Source of the DNA: Mytilus galloprovincialis
Taxonomy: Eukaryota; Mollusca; Bivalvia; Mytilida; Mytilidae
DNA: 64,000 nt
Reading direction: 5' to 3'
NCBI RefSeq assembly: GCF_965363235.1
Contig: NC_134838.1
Location: forward strand, 18,632,441 to 18,696,440
The notes under the pieces are model-generated. The model saw nothing but the letters and a program-made list of their open reading frames with translations. It did not search any database and was not told the origin of the DNA. Positions 58,501-64,000 of the stretch are shown piece after piece. The first letter of the stretch is position 1; every line of letters starts with the position of its first letter. The translations under genes and the position numbers were made by a program.

Positions 58501-59031
58501 ACCAAAGCATTTTGAGGAAATCTGACATGGAATAAAAATGTTTATCAGGTCAAGATCTATCTGCCCTGAAATTTTCAGATGAATCGGTCAATCGGTTGTT
58601 GGGTTGCTGCCCCTGAGTTGGTAATTTTGAGGAAATTTTGCTGTTTTTGGTTATTATCTTGAATATTATTATAGATAGAGATAAATTGTAAACAGCAATA
58701 ATGTTCAGCAAAGTAAGATCTACAAATAAGTCAACATGACCAAAATGGTCAGTTGACCCCTTAAGGAGTTATTGCCCTTTATAGTCAATTTTTAACAATT
58801 TTCATTAATTTGGTAAATTTATGTAAATTTTTACCAAATATAGTTCTCTGTTACTAATGGGCAAAGTTCATTATAGATATAATTGTAAGAAGCAAAATCG
58901 TTCAGTAAAGAAAGAACTTCAAACACATCACCATCACCAAAATACAATTTTGTCATGAATCCATTTGTGTCCTTTGTTTAATATGCACATAGACCAAGGT
59001 GAGCGACACAGGCTCTTTAGAGCCTCTAGTT
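55542..59031. mobile_element. Element with AACTAGAGGCTCT hairpin ends
   Basis: The 35-bp terminal inverted repeat reads AACTAGAGGCTCT, then AAGAGCCTGTGTCGCTCACC, at 55542 and inverted at 59031; each end can itself fold. The left arm (55600-56130) is an inverted copy of the repeat unit found tandemly to its right. No coding region. Confidence 0.65.
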
Positions 59032-59671
59032 CATAAATCTAAGTAATCTTTTACAAGAATCTTCTCCTCTGAAACTACTGGGCCAAATTTTATCCAATCT
59101 TGGCCACAATCATCTTTGGGGTATCTAGTTTAAAAAATGTGTGGCGTGACCCGGTCAACCAACCAAGATGGCCGCCACGGCTAAAAATAGAACAGAGGGG
59201 TAAAATGCAGTTTTTGGCTTATAACTCAAAAACCAAAGCATTTAGAGGAAATTTGATGCGAGGTAAAAATGTTTATCAGGTCAAGATCTATCTGCCCTGA
59301 AATTTTCAGATGAATCGGTCAACCTGTTGTTGGGTTGCTGCCCCTGAATTGGTAATTTTGAGGAAATTTTGCCGTTTTTGGTTATTATCTTGAATATTAT
59401 TATAGATAAAGATAAACTGTAAACAGCAATAATGTTCAGCAAAGTTAGATTTACAAATATGTCAACATGACCGAAATGGTAATTTTTAAAGAAATTTTGC
59501 TGTTTTTGGTTATTATCTTGAATACTAATATAGATAGCGATAAACTGTAAACAGCGATAATGTTCATCAAAGTAAGATCTACAAATAAGTCCACATGACC
59601 TAAATGGTCAATTTACGACGGACGCCAAGTGATGAGAAAAGCTCACTTGACCTTTCAGGTCAGGTGAGCTA
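56136..59671. mobile_element. Element with AGCTCACCTGGCC hairpin ends
   Basis: Left ends occur twice (56138 and 56704): AGCTCACCTGGCC, a short loop, GGCCAAGTGAGCT. The right end is near 59640-59670 in inverted form. Each end is a hairpin, followed by a GTCC/GTCG-rich block. It overlaps the AACTAGAGG element without nesting, so the two share or exchanged interiors. Confidence 0.6.
56221..59600. repeat. Tandem ~0.5 kb units
   Basis: The landmark CTTTTACAAAAATCTTCTCC occurs at 56221, 56812, 57314, 57816, 58318 and (one change) 59048. The three central intervals are exactly 502 bp. Units share CAACCAACCAAGATGGCCGC and GGTTGTTGGGTTGCTGCCCC. The ~66-codon ORFs are repeats of the same non-coding unit. 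Confidence 0.92.
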
Positions 59672-59966
59672 AAAAAAACAACACGCATCGTTTCAGTTGT
59701 ATTTCGTCATATTTCATTATATTATGACACAAAAAAAATACATGCATCCTGGACTCATCAAAATCTTTTGGGACTCACCATTTCTAAAAGTGATGAGTCC
59801 CAGGACTCACCATGAAAAATTTCTAGTGAGAACCCTGGACCAACATCTAAATGTGCAAACTCAATTCTGCCAGGCTATGCATATGGCATTCTTTAAACGT
59901 AATTCTAACTTCCGAATGATTATCTGAGTAACCGGTTAGGCAAAACTGTACAATTTGTCAACACTA

Positions 59967-60950
59967 AATAAATACCATCATTTTCGCAGTATCGTCCCAA
60001 TTTTCATGCCTCAACCTGAATCTCGATATTTGGATTATAAAACAAGTCAAAATCCCAATTTTCACAAGATATACCCGAAAAAATAATTGGTAACTGATTT
60101 CGAAGTTTTTGTGATCAATTTCTATATTAATTATTATTATCCATAACTTTACCTGGCGACATATTTGTGACAAGTTTACGAATCAACGCTAATCAATGGT
60201 CACAACAGGTGTCATAATTTGTGGTTAAATGTAATCAGATAACCTGATTGGTCATAACAATCCTCAAAATTAATTTACTTGTAAACAGAAATTTTATCTG
60301 TCCTTTGCATTTCAATTTCAAGTTGAGTAAAAATATAGGACGCTTCATCATGTTCATAGACATCTTAACTTTGCCTGTATTTTTCAAACTATAATAAATG
60401 AAGTCCTAAACTATGGGAACATATGTTCATTTCACTATACTTAACATATACACTCTGGGTAAATTGTTAATAAACTTGAAATTGTTATGTTGTGGCCAAA
60501 CCTGTTCTTGGGGTGACCACTAAAGAAGAGTCCAGTATGACCCTTATTTGGCCCCAAACTATACCAGTTTTACAAAATTGTTAAAATATAATAATAATAA
60601 TAATAATAAAATTGAGAATGGAAAACTTTTAGCTATTAAAAGTAAAGTAGAATACTTCTGCTACATAAATATGGGCTTTTTTTGACAATACAATGCACAT
60701 ATATCGTGTACTAGCATCATAAGGTCATACTAAATATTACTGAAATCTTCACAATTTTAGCCTAAGTTGATGGATTTCTTCTTAAATGGAAGTGGCCGCA
60801 TTTGTGTTCATTCTAAATATTTAAACATAAGTTGTATTTGATGTTAATAAATAACATAAATAAAGGTTTAGAGTTAACAAGGATTAGGCCACTTTCAATT
60901 TTGACAAAAAACTATCTGAAAAATGACATATGCATTATTATATGATATAT
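59967..60950. other. No gene seen; (TAA)n microsatellite
   Basis: (TAA)n lies at 60588-60610 and is directly followed by AAAATTGAGAATGGAAA, the reverse complement of the end of the Penelope-like tail. The remainder is AT-rich. Confidence 0.45.
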
Positions 60951-61287
60951 AAGTGGTGTCCTTTAGGCCACTCTACCCCTCCTGTTTGATAACTTAGAAA
61001 CGGTTGAGATCCCCACCTCTAAACCATATATTCAAGATAGGACAATATAATAAATAAAATAAAATATAGGGGGAGTTTCTGGAGTCACCCATCCCTCCTG
61101 TTTGAGAACTTGGAAAAGGTAGAGATCCCCACCTATTAACGATATATATTCATGCTTGTGACAATATGAAAAATCAAATGAAATATAGGGAGAGTCCCTG
61201 GGGGTCACCCACCCCTCCTGTTTTAGAACTTAAAAACGTCCCAGATCTCCAACCCTAAACCATATATATTCATGTATGGGACAATAT
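60951..61287. repeat. Three ~118-bp tandem units
   Basis: CCTCCTGTTT recurs at 60978, 61094 and 61214, with the shared blocks GAGATCCCCACCT, ATATATTCATG and GACAATAT in each unit. Non-coding. Confidence 0.8.
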
Positions 61288-61345
61288 TAGTGTTGGATAA
61301 TCGGTTGACTGCAACCAACCGACTATTGGTTATAATCGCATCATA
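61288..61345. mobile_element. Solo hAT-like terminus
   Basis: TAGTGTTGGATAATCGGTTG begins like the outer hAT end at 54204 and continues with CGGTT/AACCG inverted blocks. No partner end is found in the window. Confidence 0.4.
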
Positions 61346-61489
61346 ATACCTTGCACTTTTTTAAAATGAAATCATACATTTAGTCTCATTGTACATGTCT
61401 AATGTGTATATTCCATATCATTGCAGAGTTTATATATTCATATTTGATCTTTTGTTTCCTTTTCATATTTCATTTAGCATTTAAAACAA

Positions 61490-62471
61490 GGCACTGGCTA
61501 CGGTTACATGGAAATGTAACAATAATAAAAATATTATTGTTACATTGGAGACTAAATGCCGAAATGCATGGTTGGGTAAGGACCTGATTAATTACGAATG
61601 TAACAATAACTATTGAGGCTACGGTTACATTGCGTTATTGTTACATGAAAAAAAGCAATGTACGATGGGACTAGTAATATGTACTAAATAATAAAAGTTT
61701 AAGACATTTATTTTATGTTTACCATGCATACAATTATAAATATAATTTCTTTATTTTTTTATTTACAATGACAGTTTCTACATATGTATCCAGTAAGTGG
61801 TTTTTAAAGCATGTTTAAGTCCTACACATTTTTGATGAACGAATTTACGTCCTCCATGGATGCATGTATACAGAAGTTCCCAGAACTTAATATATTTTTT
61901 AGAACTGCCTTTGTATAGCTGTGTAAAGTTTGTGTCTTGGTATTGTTTCAGTTTCGTTTCAAACGCATTCCAAGTTTTAAATTATTCACCCTAAACAAAA
62001 TTGGTAATAGGAATTTCTTCATCCATTGTTAAAAGTATAATGACAGTAGAGTATGTGTGCAGTTAAATACTTAAAAAGTGAAACAATTGAACTATATTTT
62101 TCGCCTTTGGAGTACTCAGTCCTAATCTGGAGTAGTATCTTTAAGAACATCAAAACCATGAATACGTAAAACTATTTACACACCATTTGTTGAATAATAA
62201 TATTGATTATTTATCATTATTACCAGCATATTATTTAGTACGAATGAAAGAATTAAGCAATAAAACTATAGATTTAAGTTTAATTGATCTAGCATACGTA
62301 CATTTCTGTTTTTCATGTAACAATAACTCAATGTAACCGTAGCCTCAATAATTATTGTTACATTCGTAATTAATTGGTTCCTTACCCAACTTTCCATTCC
62401 GGCAATTAGACTCCAATGTAACAATAATATTTTTATTATTGTTACATTTCCATGTAACCGTAGCCAGTACC
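61490..62471. mobile_element. Mutator-like element with 9-bp target duplication
   Basis: Arms of ~160 bp: GGCACTGGCTACGGTTACAT at the left, ATGTAACCGTAGCCAGTACC at the right. Each arm holds internal hairpins of the ATGTAACAATAAT...ATTATTGTTACAT type. The flanks TTAAAACAA (61481-61489) and TTAAAGCAA (62472-62480) are a 9-bp duplication with one mismatch. Long arms plus 9 bp are typical of Mutator-like elements. The interior has only a short transposase-like relic. Confidence 0.75.
61785..61990 (-). pseudogene. FAR1/ZSWIM-like zinc region relic inside the Mutator-like element
   Basis: One minus-strand frame is open for ~66 codons: FKTWNAFETKLKQYQ, later LLYTCIHGGRKFVHQK. The F-x-x-W...F...L..Y pattern and the C-x-HGGRK box resemble the N-terminal zinc-binding part of ZSWIM and Mutator-like transposases. 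No MULE catalytic domain follows. Assignment is tentative. Confidence 0.4.
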
Positions 62472-62537
62472 TTAAAGCAATGAATTAATAAGAATCAAGA
62501 TTCAGATTGAACATATTTTATCCCATAATTACAACAT

Positions 62538-63411
62538 TAAAATTGAGAATGGAAATGGGGAATGTGCCTAAGAGACAACAATCCGACCATAGAAAAAAAC
62601 AACAGCAGAAGGTCACCAACAGGTCTTCAATGTAGCGAGAAATTCCCGCACCCGGAGGCGTCCTTCTGCTGGCCCCTAAACAAATATATACTAGTTCAGT
62701 GATAATGAACGCCATACTAATTTCCAAATTGTACCGTGAAACTAAAATTAAAATAATACAAGACTAACAAAGGCCAGAGGCTTCTGACTTGGGACATGTT
62801 TGTGAGATCTCAACCCTCCCCCTATACCTCTAGCCAATGTAGAAAAGTAAACGCATAACAATACGCACATTAAAATTCAGTCCAAGAGAAGTCCGAGTCT
62901 GATGTCAGAAGATGTAACCAAAGAAAATAAACAAAATGACAATAATACATAAATAACAACAGACCTCTAGCAGTTAACTGACATGCCAGCTCCAGACTTC
63001 AATTAAACTGACTGAAAGATTATGATTTCATTATATGAACATCAGGCACAATCCTTCCCGTTAGGGGTTTAGTATCATACCATCATAAAATATATGAGAA
63101 GAACATAAGGCAGCAACCATTTGATTTTCTGGGGGGGGGGGGCTATGGGTTTTTTTTGAAAAAAAAGTTTGTTTCCAGTTTTTGGAGAAAAAAATAATTT
63201 TGTTTTTGATTCTGAGAAAAAAAAATTGTTTGTTTCACCCTCAGATGCCACTATATGTAATGCTAAAATTGAAAGAAAAAAATTGTTTTCGACTTGTCGC
63301 GAAAAAAAATAGATTGTTTTTCGGCGAAAAAAAAATTTGTCCAGAAAAAAAACCCATAGCCCCCCCAGAAAATCAAATGGTTGCTGCCTAACCCGTGTCA
63401 TGCCAACAACT
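62538..63411 (-). mobile_element. 5'-truncated copy of the Penelope-like 3' tail
   Basis: On the minus strand it matches 48655-49284 almost throughout: CAGTTGTTGGCATGACACGG, the AACGGGAAGGATTGTGCCTG region, the TCAGGAGCCTCTGG region, up to the CATTCTCAATTTTA end. It has no RT. A 280-bp MITE interrupts it at 63109-63388. Confidence 0.85.
63109..63388. mobile_element. Harbinger-type MITE with TAA target duplication
   Basis: Terminal inverted repeats of ~45 bp begin GGCAGCAACCATTTGATTTT and continue through a G run to GCTATGGG. TAA flanks both sides (63106-63108, 63389-63391). The intact tail at 48680 reads CATATCCCG where this site reads CA-TAA-insert-TAA-CCCG, so the empty site is TAT or TAA. 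A 3-bp TWA duplication is characteristic of PIF/Harbinger. The interior is runs of A and T; the ORFs across it are artefacts. Confidence 0.8.
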
Positions 63412-63415
63412 GGTT

Positions 63416-64000
63416 TTTATACGACCGCAAATTTTGAAAAAATTTTCGTCGTATATTGCTATCACGTTGGCGTGTGCGTCGTCGTCGTCGTCGTCGTCGT
63501 CCGGCGTCCGAATACTTTTAGTTTTCGCACTCTAACTTTAGTAAAAGTGAATAGAAATCTATGAAATTTTAACACAAGGTTTATGACCATAAAAGGAAGG
63601 TTGGTATTGATTTTGGGAGTTTTGGTCCCAACATTTTAGGAATAAGGGGCCAAAAAGGGCCCAAATAAGCATTTTCTTGGTTTTCGCACCATAACTTTAG
63701 TTTAAGTTAATAGAAATCTATGAAATTTTGACACAAGGTTTATGACCACAAAAGAAAGATTGGGATTGATTTTGGGAGTTTTGGTTTCAATAGTTTAGGA
63801 ATAAGGGGCCAATAAAGGGCCCAAATAAGCATTTTTCTTGGTTTTTGCACAATAACCTTAGGTTAAGTAAATGGAAATCTATGAAATTTAAACACAATGT
63901 TTATGACCACAAAAGGAAGGTTGGTATTTATTTTGGGAGTTTAGGACCCAACAGATTAGGAATTAGGGGCCAAAAAGGGACCCAAATAAGCATTTTTCTT
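63416..64000. mobile_element. Second copy of the TTTATACGACCGCA element, cut by window end
   Basis: It starts TTTATACGACCGCA directly behind the truncated Penelope-like tail. A GTC array (63476-63503) is followed by ~160-bp units at 63524, 63683 and 63844. It is co-linear with 51921-52480. Confidence 0.8.

Larger units (their letters stand above)
54577..59837. mobile_element. Inner hAT-type element
   Basis: CAGGGTTCTCGTTAAG at 54577 and CTAGTGAGAACCCTG ending at 59837 are inverted termini. GACCAACA occurs at 54571-54578 and 59838-59845; the left copy shares its CA with the element, so 6-8 bp are duplicated. Subterminal GACGCGTCCTGACGC and GACTCACC-type repeats are present near the ends. Confidence 0.65.
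54204..59966. mobile_element. Outer hAT-type element (nested host)
   Basis: TAGTGTTGTCAACAG at 54204 and CAATTTGTCAACACTA ending at 59966 are inverted, with further inner similarity (TAACCGGTTA). The flanks AATAAGTA (54196-54203) and AATAAATA (59967-59974) form an 8-bp duplication with one mismatch, the hAT signature. No transposase remains; most of the interior is later insertions. Confidence 0.75.

Noticed and set aside
56652..59300. Repeated ~66-79 codon ORFs with a common KNVWRDPVNQPRWPPRLKIE peptide
   Set aside because: They lie in each 502-bp non-coding unit and are not carried as one frame across units; they are repeat copies, not a gene family.
63075..63401. ORFs on both strands rich in Phe and Lys
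   Set aside because: They are produced by A/T runs in the Harbinger-type MITE.

Overview
The window is an AT-rich stretch of animal nuclear DNA. Short exons with GT..AG introns are scattered among dense, degenerate, nested transposons. The repeat families (Penelope-like reverse transcriptases, fold-back MITEs, GTCGTC-rich dispersed repeats) and the proteins point to a bivalve mollusc, most likely Mytilus-like. That assignment rests on recognition, not on a search. There is no operon, CRISPR array, rRNA or functional tRNA gene.

Three host genes are supported. (1) 384-8086, plus strand: 3' part of a single-pass receptor with one half fibronectin-III exon, a transmembrane exon, a juxtamembrane exon and a ~500-residue tail full of tyrosine motifs. 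It looks like a type I (gp130/Domeless-like) cytokine receptor. Read-through of its fourth visible intron gives an alternative end with a second hydrophobic segment and its own AATAAA. (2) 17811-30139, minus strand: a complete 12-exon gene for an SSUH2-like cysteine-repeat protein of about 368 aa; every splice phase fits. (3) 50163-51634, plus strand: the first two exons (signal peptide, then an Ig-like module) of another secreted or receptor protein, possibly a relative of gene 1. It runs on past the region examined.

The rest is mobile DNA. 8.1-17.3 kb holds gene 1's 3'UTR, a TA microsatellite, SINE heads, small palindromes and a cluster of CRE-like octamers. 17.3-30 kb is the SSUH2-like gene with repeats in its introns. 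30.5-40 kb holds Penelope-like and LINE relics and piled-up terminal-inverted-repeat elements. 40-43.3 kb carries large fold-back elements flanked by TTAA. 46306-49284 is an almost intact Penelope-like element (one frameshift, one stop), bounded by comparison with a paralogous empty site at 43490. 51.9-54.05 kb is a 2.1 kb terminal-inverted-repeat element with internal satellites. 54204-59966 is a nest: a hAT-type element containing a second hAT-type element, which contains tandem and inverted ~0.5 kb repeats. 60.9-64 kb holds a 118-bp tandem array, a Mutator-like element with a 9-bp target duplication, and a truncated Penelope-like tail carrying a Harbinger-type MITE.

The most informative signals are insertions that can be proved from within the window (filled versus empty paralogous sites), the recurrent TTAA-flanked fold-backs, and the tyrosine-module receptor tail with its possible second-hydrophobic-segment isoform.
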